Shown here one piece after another: positions 16,343 to 25,000 of a stretch of 64,000 nt of DNA. Position 1 is the stretch's first letter, and every line of letters starts with the position of its first letter. A model generated the notes under the pieces. It ran no database searches and had not been told where the DNA came from. It saw only the letters and a program-made list of their open reading frames with translations. The translations under genes and the position numbers were made by a program. Source of the stretch: Actinomycetales bacterium (GTDB lineage: Bacteria; Actinomycetota; Actinomycetes; Actinomycetales; Dermatophilaceae); NCBI GenBank assembly GCA_002748155.1, contig PDRO01000005.1, positions 124,001 to 188,000 on the forward strand. The letters run 5' to 3'.

Positions 16343-17259
16343 CCGCTTGGCCTGGGCCGACGCGCGGTGAGGTCGTGCTCGACGGGGACGATCCGGGGCT
16401 GCCGGGCCAGCAACGCACCCACCGAGCCCAAGGCGGCCAGTTCATCGACGATGGTGCGGGTAGGCGGCAGCAGCGACAAGGCGCCGGTCTCGGCACGGCA
16501 GACGATCTCGCGGATCGGCAGCCACTCCGAGCGGTGTGCCTCGGTGGTCGTGTGACCGAAGTCCCGGGCCTCGGCACCGGTCACGGGATAGAGCAGAAAC
16601 CGCACGTCGAAACGCCGTGAGTAGCCGATCGGGGTGACCCACCGGTCCCAAGGCTGCAACCGGGCCGGGTCGAGCCGGGCGCCGGTCTCCTCGGCGACTT
16701 CGCGGACGGCCGTGGCCAGGATGGTGCAGCTATCGGCAGGCGTCAACGTCTCGCGCCCCGCGCTCGGCAACCACCGGGCGGAGTGATCGTCAGGTAACCC
16801 GCGCGGGATCGTCAAGACGGCCCCGGCCGCAGTATCTCCGGGATCAATCCGCCCGCCGGGGAAGACGAGGGCTCCGGCGGCGAAATCCATCGTCGCCACC
16901 CGGTGTTGCACGAACGCCTCGAGACCGTCGGCCCCGTCCCGGACCGGGATGACGCTGACCGCGGGGCGTGGCGCTGGGCGCGGCAACCGACCGGCGACCT
17001 GAGCGAGAAACGACGTATGCCGGGCAGCCTCGGCACCGTCGGGCAGGAGCAACTCCAGGTCACGATCGAAGGCGAGGCCGCCGGCCGCGAACAGCAGCAT
17101 GGTGCCCCAGCCACGACCCCGCGCCTGAGGGAGGACCCACAACGCGTCGACGGACAACCGACGCCCGGCCTGGCGCAAGCGGGCCTCCCCGACCGGGGGA
17201 TCGCCGACAGTCAAGCATTCGGCGTGGCCCGGGTGCACGCAGGTCACGGTGAGTCTCAC
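16339..17259 (-). CDS. GNAT-like/Nudix fusion hydrolase
   Basis: The 306-residue protein combines an N-terminal half that resembles acetyl-CoA-binding motif A of GNAT enzymes (ALWVLPQARGRGWGTMLLF, residues 39-57) with a Nudix domain from about residue 98. The Nudix core reads FPGGRIDPGDTAAG, then TAVREVAEETGARLD, with an insert of roughly 30 residues between the two halves, as in the eukaryotic NUDT19 type that hydrolyses CoA and acyl-CoA. The GNAT-like part looks too short to be a full acetyltransferase. It is translationally coupled to uvrD2. The substrate is unknown. Confidence 0.82.
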   Translation of the reverse strand: MRLTVTCVHPGHAECLTVGDPPVGEARLRQAGRRLSVDALWVLPQARGRGWGTMLLFAAGGLAFDRDLELLLPDGAEAARHTSFLAQVAGRLPRPAPRPAVSVIPVRDGADGLEAFVQHRVATMDFAAGALVFPGGRIDPGDTAAGAVLTIPRGLPDDHSARWLPSAGRETLTPADSCTILATAVREVAEETGARLDPARLQPWDRWVTPIGYSRRFDVRFLLYPVTGAEARDFGHTTTEAHRSEWLPIREIVCRAETGALSLLPPTRTIVDELAALGSVGALLARQPRIVPVEHDLTARRPRPSG

Positions 17260-17489
17260 GACGGCAGTATCGCTCGGGTCACTGACAGATTTTTCTCTTC
17301 GGGATGTATCAGGGCCGGTTCATCCGGGTCTTGCAGGTCAGAACGGCACCAGTGGAAGGTCGGCCAGGGTGATCGCCGCACCCGACTGACGCGCCCGGTG
17401 TCGGCGGCGAAGGAGTGTCGGACTGAGCCGGCCAATGCGGCGACGCGCAGCGGGTCTCAGGGGGCCTGCTGCTCGTCGTTCGTCCAGGC

Positions 17490-18377
17490 TTAGATCTGCG
17501 TCGTGGCGTCGACCTTGGCCTTCTTCTTGTCGCCCTTCTTCTGCGGCACGACCCGTTCCAGGCTGTGCGCATGATCGGGCACGTAGCGGTTCGACTCGCG
17601 GGGTGGCCGGTCGTAGCCGACGGCGTCGGGACGTGAGGGGATCTCCACTGGCTGTGGTGCGACCTGTTCGTAGGGCACCGTCGAGAGCAGGTGGGCAATG
17701 ACGTTGATCCGGCTGGCTTTCTTGTCTTCGGACTCGACCGTGTACCACGGGGAGTCACCCAGGTCGGTGAACTGCATCATGGTGTCCTTGGCCTTGCTGT
17801 AGTCCTCCCACCGGGCGATCGACTGCATATCCATCGGCGAGAGCTTCCAGCGACGCATCGGGTCGTTGGCCCGGGAGCGGAACCGGGCCTCCTGCTCGAC
17901 GTCACTGACCGAGAACCAGTACTTGCGCAACATGATCCCGTCGTCGATGAGCATCCGCTCGAACGACGGTGCTTGGCGCAGGAAACGCGCATACTCGACG
18001 TCGCTACAAAAACCCATGACTCGTTCGACCCCGGCCCGGTTATACCAGGACCGGTCGAACAGCACGATCTCCCCGGCGGCCGGCAGGTGCTCGACATAGC
18101 GCTGGAAGTACCACTGGGTCTTCTGCCGCTCGGTCGGTGCCGGCAAGGCCGCGATCCGGGCGTGCCGAGGATTGAGATACTCGGTCATCCGCTTGATCGC
18201 CGAGCCTTTGCCTGCCGCGTCGCGGCCTTCGAAGAGCACCACCAACCGTGCGCCGGTCTCGATGATCCACTGCTGCATGGTCACCAACTCGGCCTGCAGC
18301 CGAGCCAGCTCCTTCTCATAGGTCGGCGTGTCGAGCTTGCGAGTGCCGTTCGCGGTGTACTTGGGCATGTACGGCAT
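17490..18377 (-). CDS. ppk2: Polyphosphate kinase 2
   Basis: The product starting MPYMPKYTANG (295 residues) carries PPK2 hallmarks: Walker A EGRDAAGKGSAIKRM near residue 50, Walker B VLFDRSWYNRAGVERVMGF, and the lid residues in SPMDMQSIARWEDYSKAK. The enzyme moves phosphate between polyphosphate and nucleoside di- or monophosphates. A second ATG three codons in is equally possible; neither has a strong ribosome-binding site. The Lys-rich C-terminus (KKGDKKKAK) is typical. It is divergent from the mycoredoxin gene. The 230 bp downstream to the Nudix-fusion gene hold only an imperfect GC-rich inverted repeat near 17372-17409. Confidence 0.93.
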   Translation of the reverse strand: MPYMPKYTANGTRKLDTPTYEKELARLQAELVTMQQWIIETGARLVVLFEGRDAAGKGSAIKRMTEYLNPRHARIAALPAPTERQKTQWYFQRYVEHLPAAGEIVLFDRSWYNRAGVERVMGFCSDVEYARFLRQAPSFERMLIDDGIMLRKYWFSVSDVEQEARFRSRANDPMRRWKLSPMDMQSIARWEDYSKAKDTMMQFTDLGDSPWYTVESEDKKASRINVIAHLLSTVPYEQVAPQPVEIPSRPDAVGYDRPPRESNRYVPDHAHSLERVVPQKKGDKKKAKVDATTQI

Positions 18378-18505
18378 TCTTGCACCGTGGCCTACCAGGG
18401 AGCCGAGAGCCACGGGTAGTTTCGCCGGTAGTTCCAGGCCGGTATGCCGCTCGACAGCCCCCGGTTGCCGGTCCGGTCCGTTTGATGCCCCAAGGAGAGC
18501 AGCAC

Positions 18506-18766
18506 GTGTCATATCCCTACCCCGCTCCTGGCACCGTGATCATGTTCACAACCGTGTGGTGCGGCTACTGCCGCCGGCTCAAGCATCAGCTCGACGGTCA
18601 GGGCATCGTCTACGACGAGGTCGACATCGAACGGCGCCCGGAAGCCGCCGACTTCGTCATGAGCGTCAACGAGGGCAACTACACCGTGCCGACCATGCTC
18701 TTCCCGGACGGCAGCACCGCGACCAACCCGTCAGCTGCCGAGGTCAAGGCCCGGCTGCACGGGTGA
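18506..18766 (+). CDS. mrx1: Mycoredoxin-1-like glutaredoxin
   Basis: A GTG at 18506 preceded by AAGGAGA gives an 86-residue protein with the active site WCGYC near residue 18 and the cis-proline segment YTVPTMLF. Together with the C-terminal PSAAEVKARL helix this is the mycoredoxin-1 type, which reduces mycothiol mixed disulfides in actinobacteria. It is a single small gene with a structured repeat just downstream. This supports the high-GC Gram-positive assignment because mycothiol is confined to actinobacteria. Confidence 0.9.
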   Translation: MSYPYPAPGTVIMFTTVWCGYCRRLKHQLDGQGIVYDEVDIERRPEAADFVMSVNEGNYTVPTMLFPDGSTATNPSAAEVKARLHG

Positions 18767-18856
18767 GGGGCACCTGGGCGCTCGTCCGGTCGTCGTTCCC
18801 AGCCGGTCGTCGACGACGCCACGGCACGACGGGCCCGTGCGGCATACCGTGCGACA

Positions 18857-18898
18857 GCGATACCGCGATACTCCGATCCCGCGGTATTGCGGTATTGC
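18857..18898 (+). repeat. Wobble-paired hairpin of direct repeats downstream of mycoredoxin
   Basis: GCGATACCGCGATA (18857-18870) can fold onto TATTGCGGTATTGC (18885-18898) with two G-U pairs on the rightward transcript. Each arm is itself a near-repeat of GCGATA or GGTATT. The wobble pairs would be A-C mismatches on the other strand, so if functional it acts on the mycoredoxin message, perhaps as its 3' end. There is no T-tract. Confidence 0.35.
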
Positions 18899-18949
18899 GA
18901 TCCCGCCCAGCCACCCCGGACGGTTGTCCGAGGGTGGAGCCGGGGTGGT

Positions 18950-19315
18950 TCAGTCGGTCGATTCGCCGGAAGGGTCCGGGGCGGCATCCTGTGGGCGGGG
19001 CCGCTTGGCAGCGAGCCGGTCGACTCCGGCAAGCAACGTGGAGCGGGCCGAGTCGACCCGAGCCGCATAGCGGCCCTCGGTGCGACTGTCGATCGCCGAC
19101 TCGGCTTTGTCCAGCAGTGTCACGACGTGATCCCGCTTGGTGTGGGCTAGCTCACCGGCGTGCTCGATCGTGCGCCGGGCAGCTCGGCCGGTCGTTTCGG
19201 CGAGATCATCGATGCGCTCTTCGAGGTGCCACTGCTCGGCCTTGGCCTTCAGTGTGGCGACGGTCTCGGTGATCGTGGCGCTAAGGCCGTCACGCGGCGT
19301 CTTGTCGGCAGTCAT
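18950..19315 (-). CDS. MT0933/Rv0909-like antitoxin-family helical protein
   Basis: The 121-residue, highly charged helical protein starts MTADKTPRDG after GGGGAGA. The segment VTLLDKAESAIDSRTEGRYA followed by ARVDSARSTLLAGVDRLA resembles the short MT0933 antitoxin family repeat (LDKAxxxIDxxTxGKYAxxVD). No toxin gene is adjacent on this strand, so it may be a solitary structural protein rather than a working antitoxin. The 10-nt phased repeats (separate entry) lie 146-232 nt upstream of its start. Confidence 0.6.
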   Translation of the reverse strand: MTADKTPRDGLSATITETVATLKAKAEQWHLEERIDDLAETTGRAARRTIEHAGELAHTKRDHVVTLLDKAESAIDSRTEGRYAARVDSARSTLLAGVDRLAAKRPRPQDAAPDPSGESTD

Positions 19316-19460
19316 CCTGGTCTCCCCTCAGTATGGGTCCTTGGTCGGCCCCACGGCACGGAATGTCTTGGTCAACATGACTTGGTCAACGGGGTTGCCA
19401 GAGGAGGTGTTCCTCGTTCGGGCCGGGGAGAGCCCTGGTCCGACCCTGATTGTGTCGAGG

Positions 19461-19547
19461 TCACTGGGGATCACTGGAGTCATCGGGAGCCATCTGGAGT
19501 CACTGGGGGTCAACGAGGGTCAACAGATCATCAGGAGGGTCACCGGG
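19461..19547. repeat. About eight degenerate 10-nt tandem repeats (TCACTGGGGA-like)
   Basis: Starting at 19461 the rightward strand repeats a TCAYYGGGAG-type unit with an almost exact 10-nt period: TCACTGGGGA, TCACTGGAG, TCATCGGGAG, CCATCTGGAG, TCACTGGGGG, TCAACGAGGG, then TCATCAGGAGGG and TCACCGGG. The array fills the gap between the end of nudC and the antitoxin-like gene and touches the nudC stop. It could be a phased protein-binding array or decaying tandem expansion. Confidence 0.55.
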
Positions 19548-20505
19548 CACCCCAGCGGTCGGCCACCCGGCGCCCGGCGACCACCTCGACCGGCTGACCC
19601 AGCCAGCGCTCGATGAGCCGACGGGCGATGGAGATGCCGCCCGGAACCCGGATCGACCCATCCCGAAGGAGCTCGGCATACTCGTCGCGGCTGACCCAAC
19701 GCACCTCGGCCATCTCGTCCGGGTCGGGGCGCAACCTGGTCGTGGTGGCGCGCGCTGTGCACCCGACCATCAGCGACCACGGGAAGGGCCACGGCTGGTC
19801 GGCGAGATAGCGCACGTCGGTCACCCGGACGCCGCTCTCTTCGAAGACCTCGCGCACCACTGCCGCCTCGAAGCTTTCGCCCGGCTCGACGAAACCGGCC
19901 AGCACCGAGTAGTGACCGGCCGGCCAGCGCAGCCCGCGCCCGAGCAGCAGTCGTTCATCGGCATCGGTCACCGAGACGATGACCGATGGGTCGGTCCGTG
20001 GGAAGTGCTCGCTGCCGTCGGCGGTACACCGCCGCACCCAGCCGCTGGCTGCCGATTCGGTGGGCGACCCACAGCGCGGGCAGAAGCGATGGGTGGCGTG
20101 CCAGTTGGCCAGCGCCTGCACGGTCGTGAAGATCCCGGCGTCTCGATCGCTCAGGTGGGCGCCACACCCGCGAAGGGTCCGCCAATCGACTCCTGGCTCG
20201 GTGGCGGGCGGCTCGGATGGTTCGTGCTCTTCGACGATTCCCAGGTAGCCCGCGCGTTCCGGCCCGGGTGCCCGGCCGAGGTAGACGGCCAGCCGGGTCA
20301 GATCGGCCGGCTCGGGAGCGCGCAGCCGCAGACGCGAGCCGGAGGTCGCGTCGGTGATCGGCATACGTTCCTGCCGGAGAGCGGCCACGCGGGTCGCAGG
20401 GTCGGCGATCAGTCGAGGCATCAGCCCCGGATCCAATCGCTCGTGAGCCAGGCGCTCGAGATCACCGCGCGATAGCGCCAACCCGCTCAGCACCGACTCG
20501 TCCAC
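19540..20505 (-). CDS. nudC: NAD(+)/NADH diphosphatase NudC
   Basis: A GTG at 20505 gives a 321-residue protein of normal family length. It has the zinc-ribbon segment FCPRCGSPTES with a third Cys in WVRRC, the Nudix box GFVEPGESFEAAVVREV followed by FEESGV, and the diagnostic NADH-pyrophosphatase motif DQPWPFPWSLM downstream. NudC cleaves NAD(H) and removes NAD caps from RNA. It is divergent from the phosphotransferase gene with 160 nt between. The open frame continues far upstream of 20505, but that extension is antisense to the phosphotransferase gene and is not protein-like. Confidence 0.93.
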   Translation of the reverse strand: MDESVLSGLALSRGDLERLAHERLDPGLMPRLIADPATRVAALRQERMPITDATSGSRLRLRAPEPADLTRLAVYLGRAPGPERAGYLGIVEEHEPSEPPATEPGVDWRTLRGCGAHLSDRDAGIFTTVQALANWHATHRFCPRCGSPTESAASGWVRRCTADGSEHFPRTDPSVIVSVTDADERLLLGRGLRWPAGHYSVLAGFVEPGESFEAAVVREVFEESGVRVTDVRYLADQPWPFPWSLMVGCTARATTTRLRPDPDEMAEVRWVSRDEYAELLRDGSIRVPGGISIARRLIERWLGQPVEVVAGRRVADRWGAR

Positions 20506-20665
20506 CCGAGCACCATAGACGTGCCCGACCTCCGGAATCGGATTCTCGGGTGGGTCGGGACCCCAGTCGGCGCGGCACCAGATCCGGTGCGGATAGCGCC
20601 TCGGACACCTGTGGGCAGGACAACGCGCGCGCGTCCCCGCATCCACCGGCCGCACGGCATACCGT

Positions 20666-21937
20666 GTGGTCGTGACCACTGCCCGACCCGACACCAGGAG
20701 CCCCGCATTCCTGGCCGCCCTTGCCAGCGCTGCCGTGCTGGGCCTCGATCCAGCTGCCGTTCGTGGAGTCAAAGCCGACATCTCAGCCGACTTCGACGTG
20801 GCGTTCGTCACCGACACCGAAGACCGGAAATGGGTCGTGCGCGCGCCCCGTAGCCCGATGGCCGGGGCCCGGATGGAGAGCTCTGTGGCACTGCTCGCGC
20901 TGCTGGCTCGGCGGGTGCCATTCCAGGTGCCGATTCCGCAAGGCTTCGCGGAGCTGCCCGAGGGGCGGGCTGCGGTGTATCCCTTCCTGCCGGGCTCGCC
21001 ATTGCGCCTGTCGGCGTTGCCCCCCGGGCCCGGTCTGGCCGCCCGATTCGGCGAGATGCTGGCGGCGCTGCACACCGTCGATAGTCGGGTCTACGACGAG
21101 GCGGGTATGCCGGCATACGACTCCGAGGCGTACCGCTCCCGGCGACTGTCCGACCTGGATCGCGCGGCCGCCACCGGGCAGGTTCCTTCGACTCTGCTGA
21201 GCCGATGGGAGAGCGCCCTCGATGACGTGTCCTTGTGGCGTTTCGCGCCGACGCCGACCCATGGCGATCTGTCCGGGGGCCAGGTGCTCGCGGTCTTCAG
21301 CTCGGACGACGATCTCACGAGCGGACAGATCAGCGGCATCACCGGCTGGGAGGAGGCCCGGGTCGCTGATCCGGCTGACGATTTCGCGACCCTGGTGACC
21401 ATCGCAGACCCGGCCACGGTCGAGTCCGTGCTCGAGGCCTATGCCAATGCCCGCGCCGAGCCGACGGACCCGCAGTTGCGGCGCCGGGCTCGGCTGGCCG
21501 GCGAGCTGCAGCTGTTGTCGCGGCTGCTGGCGGCCGTCACGTCCGGCACGTCCGAATTGGTGCGCCGATATGCCGGGGAATTGCGTCGTCTCGACGATCT
21601 GGTCGAGCCGGACGATCTGGATGCCCCGCCACCGACCGTGGTGGCCCCCAAACCCGTGTCGCTACCGACGCCGAGCGGTGAGCCGATCGACGGCCCGGAC
21701 GACGACCGGCCCGATCTCGAGGCGACCCAGCCGATGCCCCCGGGTGAGCTTCCCGAGCCGCTACCCGAGAACACGGATGCAACGCAGGAGTTGCCGAAGT
21801 TCACCCCGTCCGCAGGATCCGAGGAACCGTCGGCATCGGGTGCCGACGACCAGCTCGAGGCACCCGATCCTGGTGATGCCGCAGATGAGATGCCAGCCGA
21901 GGACAGCGATACCAGCCGCGAGAGCGACAAGCCCTAG
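20666..21937 (+). CDS. Aminoglycoside/macrolide phosphotransferase-like protein with degenerate catalytic residues
   Basis: The 423-residue product has an APH-type kinase fold over residues 1-310 and an acidic, Pro-rich, probably disordered tail of about 110 residues. The catalytic loop is THGDLSGGQVL, where the usual Asn is Gln, and the metal-binding segment reads SGITGWEEARVADPADD, where the Asp normally before Trp is Gly. Both changes should weaken Mg-ATP handling, so it may be a pseudokinase. A GTG at 20672 is an alternative start. It is convergent with adnB and divergent from nudC. The substrate is unknown. Confidence 0.78.
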   Translation: MVVTTARPDTRSPAFLAALASAAVLGLDPAAVRGVKADISADFDVAFVTDTEDRKWVVRAPRSPMAGARMESSVALLALLARRVPFQVPIPQGFAELPEGRAAVYPFLPGSPLRLSALPPGPGLAARFGEMLAALHTVDSRVYDEAGMPAYDSEAYRSRRLSDLDRAAATGQVPSTLLSRWESALDDVSLWRFAPTPTHGDLSGGQVLAVFSSDDDLTSGQISGITGWEEARVADPADDFATLVTIADPATVESVLEAYANARAEPTDPQLRRRARLAGELQLLSRLLAAVTSGTSELVRRYAGELRRLDDLVEPDDLDAPPPTVVAPKPVSLPTPSGEPIDGPDDDRPDLEATQPMPPGELPEPLPENTDATQELPKFTPSAGSEEPSASGADDQLEAPDPGDAADEMPAEDSDTSRESDKP

Positions 21938-21946
21938 CCCGCTCGA

Positions 21947-21988
21947 ATCCAACTCCGGGCATTCAACTCCGGGCGTTCAACTCCGGGC
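21947..21988. repeat. Three tandem 14-nt repeats between convergent genes
   Basis: ATCCAACTCCGGGC, ATTCAACTCCGGGC and GTTCAACTCCGGGC follow each other without gaps from 21947 to 21988, in the 83-nt space between the phosphotransferase stop and the adnB stop. The copies differ at one or two positions. No hairpin with a T-tract is visible here. Confidence 0.75.
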
Positions 21989-22020
21989 CGGGACGATCGG
22001 CGCTGGTGTCGGGCCGATGG

Positions 22021-25000
22021 TCACGGTCGGATCTGGGCCAACACCTGGGTGAGTTCGTCGATTCCGGGCAAGGGGGGCCGCACGGTTTGGCCGGTCCGGG
22101 CGTAGAAGAACGCGGCGTCGACGTGCTCGGGCGGCAGCCCCCGCACCCGAGCGTAGGCAAGGGCGTAGACCGCGAGTTGCACGGCGGCAGCCCGCTGCTT
22201 GGCCGAATCGTCGGGTGGCACACCGGTCTTCCAGTCGACAACGGTCACCCCGCCGTCCGGGCGCGCGAAGACGGCATCGATACGGCTGCGCACGGCCATG
22301 CCGTCGATGACGGTCTCGACGGCTGTTTCGATCTCGATCGGGGTTCGAGTGGCCCATTCACTGGCGCGGAAGTTGTCGATCAACATGGCTAAGTCGTCGG
22401 CACCGTCCGGTGCGTCCGGTGCCAGCATCGACGTGTCGGGTCGGCTGTCGTCGGCGGCGCCAGGGAGTTCGGTGACCTCGAGGAGTGCGGCTTGACCGTA
22501 GTGCTGCTCCACCCAGGCGTGGAAGGCGGTGCCGCGGCGAGCCATTGGATCCGGTGCTTCCGGCAGTGGACGGCGTCGAGCCATGGCGAACCCCCGCGGG
22601 TCGGCTGCCAGACGCACCATCTCGGATGCGGATAGGTGACCGGGCACGTCGACGACCGATCCAGGTGGTTCTCGTTCGGCTCGGCGCTCGGCCAACAGGG
22701 TGGCGACATCGGCCGCCAGGTCAGACTCGTCGATAGGGACCGGCAGCTCCGTCTGGCCGGCTCGCTCTTGGCGGGCTCGAGCGACGGCGGCCTCGGCTTG
22801 TTCGAGAAGTGCCCGCCGATCGGCGAGGTGATCCGCCGGCCACAGCACGACTCGCTGCTGCTCGAGCACCGGGTTGACGAGGTCGTCGGCTGGTTCTGGC
22901 AGCGGCTCCCACGGGCCGACCCGCACACCGAATGATTCGGCACGTTCATGGATCGGCACCAAGAACCGTGAGGTGACCCGGGGTGTCGCAGCGTCGAGCC
23001 AGACCGGCGCGGTGAGCAGCAGTCGATGGCGTGCCCGAGTCATCGCGACATAGGCGAGTCGGCGCTCCTCGTCGATGGCCCGTTGACCTTCGGCTACCCG
23101 AAATGCCTCGTACCGGCGCTCGATCTCGTCACGATCGACCGCCCCGGCCGGCTCGAACACAGGCAGAGCCGCATGATCACCGCGCAACGCATAGGGCAGT
23201 CCGGCGAGCCCGCGGGTCCACCCGGACAACGCCGGTTCGTCGACGTGCCACCCCCGCCCGGACGGCTTCGTCCGCGGTGGTGGCCGCCACGTGGGGAAAG
23301 TGCCTTCGACCAGTCCCGGCACCGCTACGACGTCCCATTCGAGGCCCTTCGCTGCATGCACCGTGAGCACTTGCACGGCTTCGGGCGACGGCTCGACGGC
23401 AGCCATGTCGAGACCACGCTCCTGCTGCTCGGCGGCCTCGAGCCAGCCAAGGAATGCAGCCAGGGTCGGCTGGTCGCTGCCCGCGGCGAAACCGGCGGCG
23501 ACATCGGTAAAGGCGTCCAGATGGATCCGCGCCACCGCAGGCGGGTACTCCGGCCGGGCCAGGACCTCTACATCAAGACCCAGGGACCGTTCTGCTTCCC
23601 CGACGAGTTCGGGCAGCGGCAAGCCACTCAAACCCCGCACCCGTTGGATCGCTGCAGCCAAACCGTACAACCGTGACCGGGTCACCGGGTCGAGTCGCTC
23701 CCCTTCTGGCCCGGACCACCCAGGCGGCGGCAGTTCCTCGACGGCCTCGAGCAGGCTCGGCTCGTCGATCGCCCCCGGAGCCAGGTCGACGAGTCGGTTT
23801 CCGCGCCCGGCGGTGCCAGCGTCGGTGTCGCCCACTGCCGCTTCCGGAGCACCGATTCGCTCCGGTGGACTGCCGTCCAGGCTGCGCCGGTGCCGGAAGC
23901 ACGCCCAGGCGTAGAGCCCGTCGAGATCGGCGGCCCCGAGCCGGCACAACGGGCCCGTCAACAGCCGCATCAGCGCATCCCCGCGGGTCGGGTCGGCAAC
24001 AACCTGCAAGAACGCCACCATGTCGACGACCTCCGGGGTGAGCAGCAGCCCGCCCAGGCCGACCACCTCGACTGGCAGCCCCTCGGCCTCCAGGGCCTCC
24101 AGCACCTGCTGGAACTGAGATCGTTTGCGACACAAGACGGCAGCAGTCGTCGAGGATCTTCCCCGCGCCTGCCGGATCCATCGGGCCAGGTATGCCGCCT
24201 CCGCGGACTGAGTGCCCAGGCGGGCCACTTCGACGTCACCGGCTTGAGCCTCCGGACGGGCATGCAACGGTTGCACGTGGACGCGAGCCGTAACCCGGAG
24301 CGGCTCAGCGACCAGATTGGCGACCGCCAGCGGGATGCGGTCGTTGCGCCAAGTCGTCGACAACGACAGGACGGGTGTTCGCCCGCAGGACGGCTCATCA
24401 CGCGAACCGGTTCGGGTGGGGAACTCGGCCGGGAAGCGGGCCAAAGTGGCCGAGCTCGCGCCACGCCAGCCGTAGATCGCCTGATGTGGGTCGCCGACGG
24501 CCGTGACCGAGACTCGGGCAGCCGACCGATCCGGGCCGGGACGGTCGTCCGGGGCGACGAACAGGTCTCGGAGCAGAGCCAGCTGCGCTTCGGAGGTGTC
24601 TTGGAATTCGTCGAGCAGCACGACTCGATACCGGGCTCGTTCCCCCGCGCCGATTTCGGGGTGTTCCCGAGCCAGCCGGGCGGCCAGCGCCACCTGGTCG
24701 GCGAAGTCGAGCGCGTCACGGGATCGTTTGAGGGCGGTGAAGGCGTCGATGACCGGCAGGATGGCCCGGCGCTCCGACAGGGCGGTGCGCACGTCACGCA
24801 GCGGTGGAGTGCGCCGCCGGCTGCCACCCGGCGGCACCGTGTCGAGTGCTGCCAGCACCCGGTCGATCTCGGCGCGCACGTCTTCGGTGGTGCACAGATG
24901 CTCGGCCAGCTCGGCCGCCAGGTCGACGACCGCGCCGATGATCGTCGAGTCGGCCTTGGTCAACGCGCTGAGGGCAGCCACCTCGCTCGAGGCAACCGGT

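Noticed and set aside
18950..20505. Toxin-antitoxin pair formed by the antitoxin-like protein and a neighbour
   Set aside because: The nearest same-strand gene is nudC, a housekeeping enzyme, and no small toxin-like frame lies next to it.
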